NCBI RefSeq assembly: GCF_002860255.1
Contig: NZ_PGVE01000072.1
Coordinates: 1-64,000 of the forward strand
Length of the DNA: 64,000 bases
Source of the DNA: Neobacillus cucumis
Lineage (GTDB): Bacteria; Bacillota; Bacilli; Bacillales; Cytobacillaceae
Direction: 5' to 3'
Of this stretch, positions 43,043-50,790 are shown one piece after another; position 1 is the stretch's first letter, and each line of letters starts with the position of its first letter. The position numbers and the translations under genes are program-made. Below the pieces are notes generated by a model. That model searched no databases. It was not told the origin of the DNA and saw only the letters and a list, made by a program, of their open reading frames with translations.

Positions 43043-44029
43043 TTATATTTTTAATTCAATCAATGGACGAGTAAATTTTTGAATCAAATAATTACCTAAT
43101 AATAAACATACCCCTAAAGAAAAGACCATCAATGTTAAGTAATGATCGGATATACCATTTAATGTCTCATCAGAGAGAATGGTTTGAATCGTCTTAATAA
43201 TAAATCCATGAAGAAGATATACATATAAGGTTCTTTGACCGATCACAGTCATTTTAAATCCTTGTGACGGGACAATCGCCAAGAATCCGTAAATAACAAT
43301 AATTGTAACTACATATTGAGAACCCCGTATCAAACCATCGATCATTTCCTTCGAACCCATATCAGCATATGAAGTATCTCCAAGTAACCATGGTATGGCC
43401 TCTTTTGGGAAGAATAGACCAATTAAAATCATCGTACTTAAGAGAACGGAAAACCCAATGACAGTTGAATGTTTTACTTTTTTAACTAGTTTAAAGTGCT
43501 TTTGTTCTAATAAAAATCCTAAAAGAAAATAAGGGAAAAATACAAAGGTTCTTGATAGTGATAAATAGCTTCCCACATGATCGAAATAACCGATGCCTAC
43601 TCCGATTGCGGCTGCTATGACTAACCCAAACCATTTTAATCTAGCAAAGACATAAAGGAGTACATTCCAACTAAATAAGCTAAGTAAAAACCAAAGCGTC
43701 CAATGAGGCTGGAAAAGGTCAAATTTAAGTGTAGATACCTGTCCGTTCCCATAATAAAAAAGAGAATAAATCACTTGAAAGATCAAATAAGGTAACAGGA
43801 TTTTCTTAACTGTTTTTATGAAATACCCCTTCTTATGAAATCCTTTAGAAAAGTATCCAGAAATGAGAATGAAGGCAGGCATATGAAAAAGAAATATGAC
43901 CGAGTAGATAGAAAATAATATATCGTCATTGCTCTTTAATGGGCTAATCACATGTCCAAACACGACTAAGAAAATCAAGAAGAATTTTGCGTTATCGAAG
44001 TATAGACTTCTACTTAAAGACGAAGCCAT
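43043..44029 (-). CDS. Acyltransferase-3 family membrane protein
   Basis: Integral membrane O-acyltransferase of 328 residues with about ten hydrophobic helices. The N-terminal motif RSLYFDNAKFFLIFLVVFGH holds the conserved histidine, and HMPAFILISGYFSK is typical of the family (fucose-4-O-acetylase-like, B. subtilis YkrP/YcsN group). It probably acetylates a cell-surface sugar or polymer. It is monocistronic and divergent from the CDF gene, with a 430-bp gap containing a large palindrome. Confidence 0.85.
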   Translation of the reverse strand: MASSLSRSLYFDNAKFFLIFLVVFGHVISPLKSNDDILFSIYSVIFLFHMPAFILISGYFSKGFHKKGYFIKTVKKILLPYLIFQVIYSLFYYGNGQVSTLKFDLFQPHWTLWFLLSLFSWNVLLYVFARLKWFGLVIAAAIGVGIGYFDHVGSYLSLSRTFVFFPYFLLGFLLEQKHFKLVKKVKHSTVIGFSVLLSTMILIGLFFPKEAIPWLLGDTSYADMGSKEMIDGLIRGSQYVVTIIVIYGFLAIVPSQGFKMTVIGQRTLYVYLLHGFIIKTIQTILSDETLNGISDHYLTLMVFSLGVCLLLGNYLIQKFTRPLIELKI

Positions 44030-44295
44030 TTTTGTAAAACACCTCCATGTCAGATTGTATTTATGTAAATATAAATTTTAAAAATCCCATATGATTATAA
44101 CCTTGTTATTACCCATTTCAAGGAGGGAATAAACTACCAATCCACTAATGGTCAAAAGGAATGTGCCATCTAAATCGCTTCAACCATTGCTAGTATACAA
44201 TTCAATTGTTACAAGTTAATGAATAAATGATAAAAAAAGTTTATGAATTCATTAATTTATCTTATAGTTAATCATTAAATCATTGTGAAAATAAT

Positions 44296-44345
44296 AATAA
44301 ACCCTCTTGTGTAAAAAGATAATCTTTTACACAAGAGGGTTTATT
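44296..44345. repeat. Perfect 21-bp inverted repeat in a divergent intergenic region
   Basis: AATAAACCCTCTTGTGTAAA plus one more A (44296-44316) pairs perfectly with 44325-44345 around AGATAATC. On the plus strand it is followed by TATTTATTTTATTT. It lies between the 5-prime ends of two divergent genes, where no gene ends, so it may be a leader attenuator of the CDF gene (113 bp downstream) rather than a gene-end terminator. The rest of 44030-44458 shows no gene. Confidence 0.85.
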
Positions 44346-44458
44346 TATTTTATTTAAACGTTATTTGACCTTTTTGATTATTGAAAAATTACCGTTTTAT
44401 CAATATTTCCCATTACCTTTGGAACAATATAGAGAAATAGGTTGGGGGAGGTTAGTAG

Positions 44459-45193
44459 ATGGAAATGAAGCAAGTGTTGGAGGCATTAAAAAAAGGGAAT
44501 AAATCTTCAGCATTAGCTATGACGGGAAACATGTTTATTGCTGTTACCGAGTTTATAGCTGGAGTACTAAGTGGTAGTGGAGCCATGTTTGCAGCGGCTA
44601 TGCACTCTTTAGGAGATGCAGTGAACCAAGGTTTCATTTTTATGGGCAGTGTTTTATCACAAAAAAAACCGTCAAAACGATTTCCAAATGGGTTTGAATC
44701 TTTGAACCATATTTTTAGTATAATCGCGGCATTGGTTGTTTTAACGATGGCCTTTGAAACCATCCATGAGGGATGTCATTTAATAAAACACCCTTCTGAG
44801 CCAAGGAGTGGCCTGATTATGAACGTTTTGATTTTAATATTGAATCTAGTTATTGATGGGTTCGTATTAATAAAAGCAATGAAAGAAATAAATCAAGATG
44901 CTAGGGTAACTGGTAAAGGATTCAGTTTAGTGATTGAATCATTTAAAAATGTGAGTAAAGCCACTCCGCCAACAAGATTTGTCTTCTACGAAGATCTTGT
45001 TTCAGTGACTAGTGCGTTGTTAGCCTTAATTGCAGTAGTCATTACCTCTAGTACAAACATTCATATTGTAGATGGGGTTTTTACTGTGAGTATCGGATTG
45101 TTAATGCTTGGGGTATCTTTACGAGTGGCTTATGACAATATAGTTGAACTAATTGGAAGTTCTCCTCTCATGAACGACCAATACCATGAATAA
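44459..45193 (+). CDS. Short cation diffusion facilitator (CDF) family protein
   Basis: Probable divalent-metal/proton exchanger. It has six membrane helices; the metal-site motif of helix 2 is AAAMHSLGDAVNQ (His49, Asp53, Asn56), and helix 5 has HIVDGVFTVSIG. At 244 residues it is shorter than usual (about 290-320) and stops just after helix 6 (NIVELIGSSPL), so the cytoplasmic C-terminal metal-sensing domain is missing. A loop at 115-180 is longer than normal. GGGGGAGG precedes ATG 44459. The cupredoxin gene follows after 66 bp. Confidence 0.8.
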   Translation: MEMKQVLEALKKGNKSSALAMTGNMFIAVTEFIAGVLSGSGAMFAAAMHSLGDAVNQGFIFMGSVLSQKKPSKRFPNGFESLNHIFSIIAALVVLTMAFETIHEGCHLIKHPSEPRSGLIMNVLILILNLVIDGFVLIKAMKEINQDARVTGKGFSLVIESFKNVSKATPPTRFVFYEDLVSVTSALLALIAVVITSSTNIHIVDGVFTVSIGLLMLGVSLRVAYDNIVELIGSSPLMNDQYHE

Positions 45194-45259
45194 TCCGTAG
45201 GTTATTGATAATATTTTATGAATTGGAAAAAGATAGTCTTAGGAAAGGAGGGAATGGGT

Positions 45260-45649
45260 ATGTACGTGAAAAAGTGTTTAACTCCATTGGTCGTTTCACT
45301 TGCGATAATTGTGGTTGCGACAACTTCAGGCTCACTCAGTGTATTTGCCGAATCCGGTGCCTTCACACAGCCTATCGAGTCAGTGAAAGCGATGGAGATC
45401 GGGTTGAACGATGATTACTTTAATCCGAAAGATATCACCATTCCGAATGGAAGAACGACAACGTTGATATTGAAAAACAAAGGCAGGAAAAAGCATACCT
45501 TCACAGTGGAAAAGCTCGCAATTGATGTCGAAGTCCAGGCGGGACAAGAAAAAACCATTACCGTGAAACCGAAAGAGCCAGGTACATATGATTTGATCTG
45601 CCGGTACCATTTTCAGGAAGGAATGGCTGGGAAAGTAATAGTGAAATAA
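45260..45649 (+). CDS. Secreted cupredoxin-like copper protein
   Basis: 129 residues: signal peptide 1-30 ending SVFA, then a cupredoxin fold of about 90 residues. Type-1 copper ligands are all visible: His79 in KKHTFTVEK, Cys114 in LICRYHFQEGM, His117 and Met122. It may carry electrons or buffer copper outside the membrane. ATG 45260 lies seven bases after AAAGGAGGG; the ATG at 45254 is too close. It follows the CDF gene closely and may be co-transcribed, which hints that both handle metals. Confidence 0.8.
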   Translation: MYVKKCLTPLVVSLAIIVVATTSGSLSVFAESGAFTQPIESVKAMEIGLNDDYFNPKDITIPNGRTTTLILKNKGRKKHTFTVEKLAIDVEVQAGQEKTITVKPKEPGTYDLICRYHFQEGMAGKVIVK

Positions 45650-45651
45650 CC

Positions 45652-45683
45652 AAGCAGGGCCAATCGGCCTTGCTTTTTTTTTA
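45652..45683 (+). terminator. Intrinsic terminator after cupredoxin gene
   Basis: AAGCAGGGCC pairs with GGCCTTGCTT (one G-U) around AATC, followed by a long T-run. Confidence 0.9.
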
Positions 45684-45778
45684 TGTATTTCTTAAGCTAA
45701 CGAGCAGGATTTTGGAATAATATTTGTCTTTTCCTTATAACTTTACTTACTATTAATCTAAAATAATTTTTGGAAAAG

Positions 45779-45806
45779 TGAAATAAATATGGCGCTGATT
45801 CGACTA
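45779..45806 (+). promoter_or_regulatory. ECF-type promoter before sigX-like gene
   Basis: TGAAAT (45779-45784), 16-bp spacer, CGACTA (45801-45806). ECF promoters of Bacillus have a TGAAAC-like -35 and CGTC/CGAC -10, so this suggests autoregulation of the sigma factor 46 bp downstream. Confidence 0.6.
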
Positions 45807-45851
45807 ATTTATGAGTAAAAAAATCGGAGGGAAAATGGAGTTGACCAGCTG

Positions 45852-46358
45852 ATGATTAGCAACAAAATTTCGGAATGGTTTTACATGTACAATAAAGATA
45901 TATACCATTTTTTGGTTTATTACATCGGTTCAGGTGATGTAGAAGATCTGGTCCAAGAAGTATTTATTCGAGCGATTAAAGGTTTTGATACTTATCAGGA
46001 AAAATCAAGTCCAAAAACCTGGCTTTTTTCGATCGCTCGCCATGTGGGGATAGATGAAATTAGAAAAAGGAAGCGTTTAAGGAAGAAGCAAATAATCGGG
46101 TTTCGGGATGAGGAAACGGATAAGGAAACACCTGAGAAAATTCTCCAATTAAATGAAGATAACAGGCTGCTTTATCAAGCGATCCAATCTTTAAAAGCAA
46201 ATTATCGAGATGTAATTATCCTTAGAGGGATTAAAGAACTCTCTGTTTCTGAAACAGCATCCATATTAAATTGGGATGAAAATAAGGTTCGGATAACCTA
46301 TCATCGTGCGTTAAAGACGCTACAAAAAGTAAAGGAGGATTTTCTTTATGAAAGATAA
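45852..46358 (+). CDS. ECF RNA polymerase sigma factor (SigX-like)
   Basis: 168 residues. Region 2 at 10-80 with DVEDLVQEVFIRAIKGFDTY and KTWLFSIARHVGIDEIRKRK; region 4 at 105-165 with LLYQAIQSLKANYRDVIILR and the helix-turn-helix ELSVSETASILNWDENKVRI. It directs transcription of a small regulon, often the cell-envelope stress response in the case of SigX. It overlaps the next gene by 11 bases, the classical layout of an ECF sigma and its anti-sigma. ATG 45852 is preceded by TGGAG. Confidence 0.88.
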   Translation: MISNKISEWFYMYNKDIYHFLVYYIGSGDVEDLVQEVFIRAIKGFDTYQEKSSPKTWLFSIARHVGIDEIRKRKRLRKKQIIGFRDEETDKETPEKILQLNEDNRLLYQAIQSLKANYRDVIILRGIKELSVSETASILNWDENKVRITYHRALKTLQKVKEDFLYER

Positions 46359-47172
46359 TGAGAAACTTATTGATTTAGAGAGAAAAATTCGATCATTCCC
46401 AGAACCAGATTATGATAAAAAGTTTTCAAAAGAAACCCAAGATATCATCCATGAAAACCTTTTACAATTTGCAAGTTCCTATGAGAAGAAGAAAAAGGGG
46501 AGAGCAATAATGAAAAAGATGACAGTAGGTTTAGTTAGTGTAGCGGCAGTTGTGTTATTCGCTATTCTTACGATTCCCATAACGAAAGATAGTCCATCAA
46601 GTCATCATTCAAATAAACAAGGGCAACAAAGTAAAGAACCAATTACAAAAGATGAGAACAAACCGGCAAATGATAAAGAGTCAAATAATCAAAACAAACC
46701 AGCAGATGACAAAGAGTCAAATAATCAAAACAAACCAGCAGATGATAAAGAGTCAAATAATCAGAACAATCCGGCTACCGATACGATTATTTATGAAAAT
46801 ACAGAATATGGATTTACCTTTACGTTACCAAAAAGTTGGGAGGGTTATCAGATTGTAACGGATACTTGGGAAGGTATTTCTACGGATCAAAATACAGTAA
46901 TTGAAAAGGGTCCAATTCTTTTAATTAGACATCCCGACTGGACGGCGGAAAAACCGAGACAAGATATTCCGATTATGGTATTTACACATGATCAATGGTC
47001 CTCACTTCAAAAGGAGGAATATCATATTGGTGCAGCTCCTATTGGCCCAACCATGCTGGGACAAAATGATGAATATGTATTCGCACTTCCAGCTAGATAT
47101 AACTATGCATTTCTAGAGGGGTATCAAGAAGTTGAAAAAATTTTAGAAAACAATCCGATGGAAACAAAATAA
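46348..47172 (+). CDS. Putative membrane anti-sigma factor with Asn-rich repeat linker
   Basis: 274 residues. Residues 1-52 are cytoplasmic and charged, as in RsiX-like sigma-binding domains, though no zinc HxxxCxxC motif is present. One membrane helix spans 56-76. Outside the membrane a low-complexity linker has three copies of the 12-residue unit NKPADDKESNNQ, encoded by 36-bp tandem repeats at 46657-46764. Residues 148-265 form an extracellular domain (YENTEYGFTFTLPKSWEGYQ) resembling PsbP/DUF-type sensor modules. Coupling to the sigma gene suggests it holds the sigma factor inactive. The function is inferred mainly from position. Confidence 0.7.
   Translation: MKDNEKLIDLERKIRSFPEPDYDKKFSKETQDIIHENLLQFASSYEKKKKGRAIMKKMTVGLVSVAAVVLFAILTIPITKDSPSSHHSNKQGQQSKEPITKDENKPANDKESNNQNKPADDKESNNQNKPADDKESNNQNNPATDTIIYENTEYGFTFTLPKSWEGYQIVTDTWEGISTDQNTVIEKGPILLIRHPDWTAEKPRQDIPIMVFTHDQWSSLQKEEYHIGAAPIGPTMLGQNDEYVFALPARYNYAFLEGYQEVEKILENNPMETK
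46657..46764 (+). repeat. 36-bp tandem repeats inside the anti-sigma gene
   Basis: Three units at 46657-46692, 46693-46728 and 46729-46764, differing at only a few bases and encoding NKPA(D/N)DKESNNQ. A partial fourth unit follows. Copy number probably varies between strains without frame change. Confidence 0.9.
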
Positions 47173-47356
47173 TGTAGAAATAGATACAAATAAATAGGGC
47201 TTGAGTGGAAGAAGGGCTGGGACGTGACAGCTCTTTTTTCGTTCTTCAGTACTCGGGGAGTTCAGTGAAAAGAATACCATTGGAGAAACTTTGTAATAAT
47301 AATCTTAGTATTCATCTTGGCACAAAATCAAACCATTATTTAGGAGGTATAATCAC

Positions 47357-48433
47357 TTGATAAAGCGTAAAGTGGGCATGGCATTATCGCTTTTGCTTGC
47401 AGCTGGAACTCTTTTAGGCGCATGCGGAAAAAATAATGACGGTGCAAAAAATAATGCGGGTAACAAAACCAAAACGTTCTCAGTAGGAATGGTTACTGAT
47501 ATTGGAGGTGTTGATGACAAATCATTTAACCAATCTGCATGGGAAGGTCTTCAAGCCTTTGGGAAAGAAAATAATTTATCTAAAGGGAAAGGCGGATACG
47601 ATTATATTCAATCCACTTCTGATGCTGATTATGTAACAAATTTAAATACTCTTTCACGTCAAGGGTACGATTTAGTTTTTGGTATTGGTTTTTTAATGCA
47701 AGGTGCAGTGGATGAAGTGGCAAAACAACAAAAAGATACTAAATTTGCCATTATTGATTCTGAAGTAAAAGAGCCAAATGTTGCTAGTGTTCTTTTTAAG
47801 GAGCAAGAAGCAGCTTTCCTTGCTGGGGTTGCAGCTGCACTTACAACGAAGACTAATCATATTGGTTTTATCGGAGGTATGGAAAATGCAGTAATTGAGC
47901 GATTCGAAGCTGGTTACTTAGCGGGAGTTAAAGCTACAAAACCTTCAGTAAAAGTCGATGTTCAATATGCAGGTGCTTTTGACAAATCGGAGGCTGGCCA
48001 ATCAATCGCTTCTAAAATGTATTCTACTGGTGCGGATGTGATTTTTCACGCAGCTGGAGCTACAGGCAATGGGTTATTTAAGGAAGCAGTTGATTTAAAG
48101 AAAAGAGACCCGAACCGAAACGTTTGGGCAATAGGTGTAGATCGTGATCAAAATGACATGGGTCCAGATGTAGTTCTAACATCAGCTCTTAAGCGTGTTG
48201 ATATAGCTGTACAAGATACAGCCAAAAAAGCACAAAATGGGGACTTCCCTGGTGGAAAGGACATTCTTTACGGATTAGCAGAAGATGGTGTAGGGTTATC
48301 TCCTATAAATGCAAAAGCTGCCAATAAAGATGCAATTAATAAAGCTGTTACCGATTGGACAGGTAAAATTAAGTCTGGAGCAATAAAAGTTCCTGGAACT
48401 CTTGCTGAATTTAAAACATTTTCTCCAAAATAA
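47357..48433 (+). CDS. BMP-family lipoprotein (nucleoside-binding type)
   Basis: Extracellular binding lipoprotein of 358 residues of the Med/PnrA/BmpA family, whose members bind purine nucleosides (B. subtilis NupN, formerly YufN). Lipobox LGAC ends the signal peptide MIKRKVGMALSLLLAAGTLL. Typical stretches are GMVTDIGGVDDKSFNQSAWE and VIFHAAGATGNGLFKEA. The start is TTG 47357, nine bases after AGGAGG. No ATPase or permease is adjacent, so the rest of the importer must be elsewhere or the protein serves as a sensor. Confidence 0.88.
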   Translation: MIKRKVGMALSLLLAAGTLLGACGKNNDGAKNNAGNKTKTFSVGMVTDIGGVDDKSFNQSAWEGLQAFGKENNLSKGKGGYDYIQSTSDADYVTNLNTLSRQGYDLVFGIGFLMQGAVDEVAKQQKDTKFAIIDSEVKEPNVASVLFKEQEAAFLAGVAAALTTKTNHIGFIGGMENAVIERFEAGYLAGVKATKPSVKVDVQYAGAFDKSEAGQSIASKMYSTGADVIFHAAGATGNGLFKEAVDLKKRDPNRNVWAIGVDRDQNDMGPDVVLTSALKRVDIAVQDTAKKAQNGDFPGGKDILYGLAEDGVGLSPINAKAANKDAINKAVTDWTGKIKSGAIKVPGTLAEFKTFSPK

Positions 48434-48442
48434 TGGAAGGAT

Positions 48443-48476
48443 AAAAAGGGTTACTCGTTGTAGCCCTTTTTTTGTT
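48443..48476 (+). terminator. Intrinsic terminator after BMP gene
   Basis: AAAAAGGGTTAC pairs with GTAGCCCTTTTT around TCGTT, followed by TTGTTTT. Confidence 0.88.
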
Positions 48477-48572
48477 TTATGAACAGGTGCTGCTTTATTA
48501 AAATAACTTTAGACCAAGCATTCCAGAAATCTTCTCATATTTTGATTCCTAAAAGTAAAGTCATGCATTCAC

Positions 48573-48606
48573 CTTTACCCCTCTCTCGAGTGAGAGCGGG
48601 GTAAAG
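48573..48606. repeat. Palindrome downstream of a small minus-strand gene
   Basis: CTTTACCCC pairs with GGGGTAAAG, continuing with CTCTC/GAGAG around GAGT. There is no T-run on either side, so a terminator is doubtful. Confidence 0.6.
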
Positions 48607-48613
48607 TGGTTAT

Positions 48614-48802
48614 TCAACGGGAGGTGTAATGAACGATAAAAAAAGTGCTAATGAAGCCAATGCCTATAAGAAAAGAAATGAACGGCAAATCACGGTCAGA
48701 TGACTTTTTAAATATAATGACCGCTAAAACAAACGAGATTACGGTACCGAAAAGTAAAATTCTATTTATCCACATAAATAAAAAACTATCTAACCACTGC
48801 AC
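48614..48802 (-). CDS. Small membrane protein, 62 aa
   Basis: Two hydrophobic helices (about 7-30 and 39-58) separated by a short charged loop KKSSDRD. I do not recognise it. The GTG start at 48802 is preceded on the minus strand by AAGGAG at seven bases, a good site, and the translation has membrane-protein character throughout, so I believe it is real. Neighbours give no hint of function. Confidence 0.6.
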   Translation of the reverse strand: MQWLDSFLFMWINRILLFGTVISFVLAVIIFKKSSDRDLPFISFLIGIGFISTFFIVHYTSR

Positions 48803-49079
48803 AGAAATTCTCCTTCTAGTTTAATAAATCAACTTCATCAGGCCTATTTAGCCGCAAGAATTACAGTTAGGGCTTAATAATTACATTATAAAATTAAATC
48901 ATTAAGTTCGAATGAATAGTATGTAAACGTTTTATTAAGGTTTTCTCTTGTTTGTAAAAGTTAAGTAAATTGGATTAGTTATTCTAGTTGGGAAAATTTT
49001 ATAATTTTAATCATTCTTAACATTCACCTAACATTGGTGTGGTATTTTATGGAGGACAACATAAAAAGGAGTGATCGAA
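48803..49079. other. AT-rich intergenic region
   Basis: No gene or strong hairpin seen. It should hold divergent promoters for the 62-aa gene and the secreted protein gene, but none is clear. Confidence 0.4.
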
Positions 49080-50720
49080 ATGAAACGTCAAGGCTTTACC
49101 ATTTTTGCATTCGTTCTTTTGCTTTTGTCTGCCACTCTCATCTATGCCACACCGTATGTTTCAGCCGAGAATGCACTGGATCCAGCTCCCCAACTGCAGC
49201 CAGTTGGAACAGCGAATGGCAAGAAGATTTTATTTGATAATACACATGGACAAACAGCCGGTGCAGCAGACTGGGTATTGAATGGGGGATTTTCTGATTT
49301 TGCCAATTCCCTGGCAAACAAAGGCTATTATGCAAAAGAGTTGCGAAAAACCACTCCGATTACCTATGAAGACTTACAAGGCTACAATGTGTTCATCATA
49401 GGAGAAGCAAATATTCCTTACAAAACCTCCGAACAAGCCGCTATGATCCAGTATGTGCAAAATGGCGGAAGTATCTTTTTTATTGGGGATCATTATAATG
49501 CGGACCGCAACAAAAACCGTTGGGATGCTTCCGAAGTCTTTAATGGCTATCGCAGAGGGGCGTATTCCAATCCGACAAAAGGAATGACCACAGAAGAGGC
49601 TTCGTCTGCAGCAATGCAGGGTGTAACAGGATCAGACTGGCTGGCAACTAACTTTGGGATCCGATACCGATATAATGCGATTGGAGATGTTACTGCCAAT
49701 GATATCGTTGCACCTAGTCAAGCCTTTGGAATCACAAGTGGTGTTTCCACTGTGGCCATGCATGCAGGTTCCACATTAGCTATTACGGACCCTAACAAAG
49801 CAAAAGGAATTGTCTATCTTCCCCCAACAACGGTAGCTTGGGGAAATGCTGTCGATCAAGGTGTATATAATGGCGGGGGCAGAGCAGAGGGTCCTTATGC
49901 AGCGGTTTCCAAGCTAGGATTAGGAAAAGCTGCATTTATCGGCGATTCTTCTCCTGTCGAAGATGCTACTCCAAAATATTTACGTGAAGAAACAGGATCA
50001 ACAAAGACCACGTATGATGGTTTTAAAGAACAGAATGATAGTACGTTACTCGTAAATATCGTCGACTGGTTAGCAAAACAGGAAAGTTATACAGCCTTAT
50101 CCCAGGTCAGCGGATTGCAGTTGGACCAACGAACGACTTTGTTATCAATGGAAAATCCTGAGACATCCACGGAGCCCGTAGCAGAACCGTGGGCTGCACC
50201 TGCGTCAGGTTATAAGTGGTATGATCCGTCCACATTTAAGTCCGGGTCCTATGGCTACGGTTCAAGCGGAGGTTCGGTAGGGACCATAAACTTGAATGAA
50301 AAGTTTGAGTCCGGAACCAAAACTGCGTATTCTGCAGGAAATGTATCTCTGGCAAGTGGTTCATGGTATTTTGATAATGCTCTTATTGGGAATTTATCTA
50401 GCGATAAGAAAACGGGCTTACAGTCTGCCCGGGTGCGGGCTCCCGGAAAAATTTCGATGAATTTTGATGTGAACGGAGCAAAAAGTGTACAAATTTCTCA
50501 TGCTAATTTCAGTACCGACAGCGGGGCAAATTGGCAGCTGCAAATGTCTACGAATGGTGGCTCGACATGGACTAACGTTGGCAGTACGAATACAAGTTCA
50601 ACCTCTTTAACAGTTAAAACTTTTACCCTTACCCAAACAGCTCCAGTTCGGTTCAGGATTGTGGTTTCAGGTACAACGGGAAGTAGAATCAATTTTGATG
50701 ATTTTGTGATAAGTAATTAA
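49080..50720 (+). CDS. Secreted protein with GATase-I-like domain and C-terminal beta domain
   Basis: 546 residues. Signal peptide 1-28 ends YVSA. Residues 45-330 have the shape of a ThuA/DUF4350-like glutamine-amidotransferase fold: GKKILFDNTHGQTAGAADWV, YNVFIIGEANIPY, GGSIFFIGDHYNADRNKNRW and GKAAFIGDSSPVED. A linker follows and residues 405-546 form a beta-rich carbohydrate- or surface-binding-like domain (LASGSWYFDNALIG, NFSTDSGANWQLQMSTNGG). I cannot name its substrate. Related proteins in Bacillus have, as I recall, been annotated as endonucleases without clear support. ATG 49080 follows AAGGAGTG; GTG 49071 overlaps that site. Confidence 0.65.
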   Translation: MKRQGFTIFAFVLLLLSATLIYATPYVSAENALDPAPQLQPVGTANGKKILFDNTHGQTAGAADWVLNGGFSDFANSLANKGYYAKELRKTTPITYEDLQGYNVFIIGEANIPYKTSEQAAMIQYVQNGGSIFFIGDHYNADRNKNRWDASEVFNGYRRGAYSNPTKGMTTEEASSAAMQGVTGSDWLATNFGIRYRYNAIGDVTANDIVAPSQAFGITSGVSTVAMHAGSTLAITDPNKAKGIVYLPPTTVAWGNAVDQGVYNGGGRAEGPYAAVSKLGLGKAAFIGDSSPVEDATPKYLREETGSTKTTYDGFKEQNDSTLLVNIVDWLAKQESYTALSQVSGLQLDQRTTLLSMENPETSTEPVAEPWAAPASGYKWYDPSTFKSGSYGYGSSGGSVGTINLNEKFESGTKTAYSAGNVSLASGSWYFDNALIGNLSSDKKTGLQSARVRAPGKISMNFDVNGAKSVQISHANFSTDSGANWQLQMSTNGGSTWTNVGSTNTSSTSLTVKTFTLTQTAPVRFRIVVSGTTGSRINFDDFVISN

Positions 50721-50748
50721 TCCTTGTTATAAGTGACAACGTTCAAGG

Positions 50749-50790
50749 TGCCAGGACCTCTATTAGTAGAGGATCCTAGCATTTTTTTAT
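50749..50790 (+). terminator. Intrinsic terminator after secreted protein gene
   Basis: TGCCAGGACCTCTA pairs with TAGAGGATCCTAGCA with a bulge and a mismatch, followed by seven T. It overlaps the 3-prime end of the convergent permease gene. Confidence 0.75.

Noticed and set aside
48573..48606. Terminator for the 62-aa minus-strand gene
   Set aside because: Stem is good but no T-run follows on either strand, so I list it only as a palindrome.
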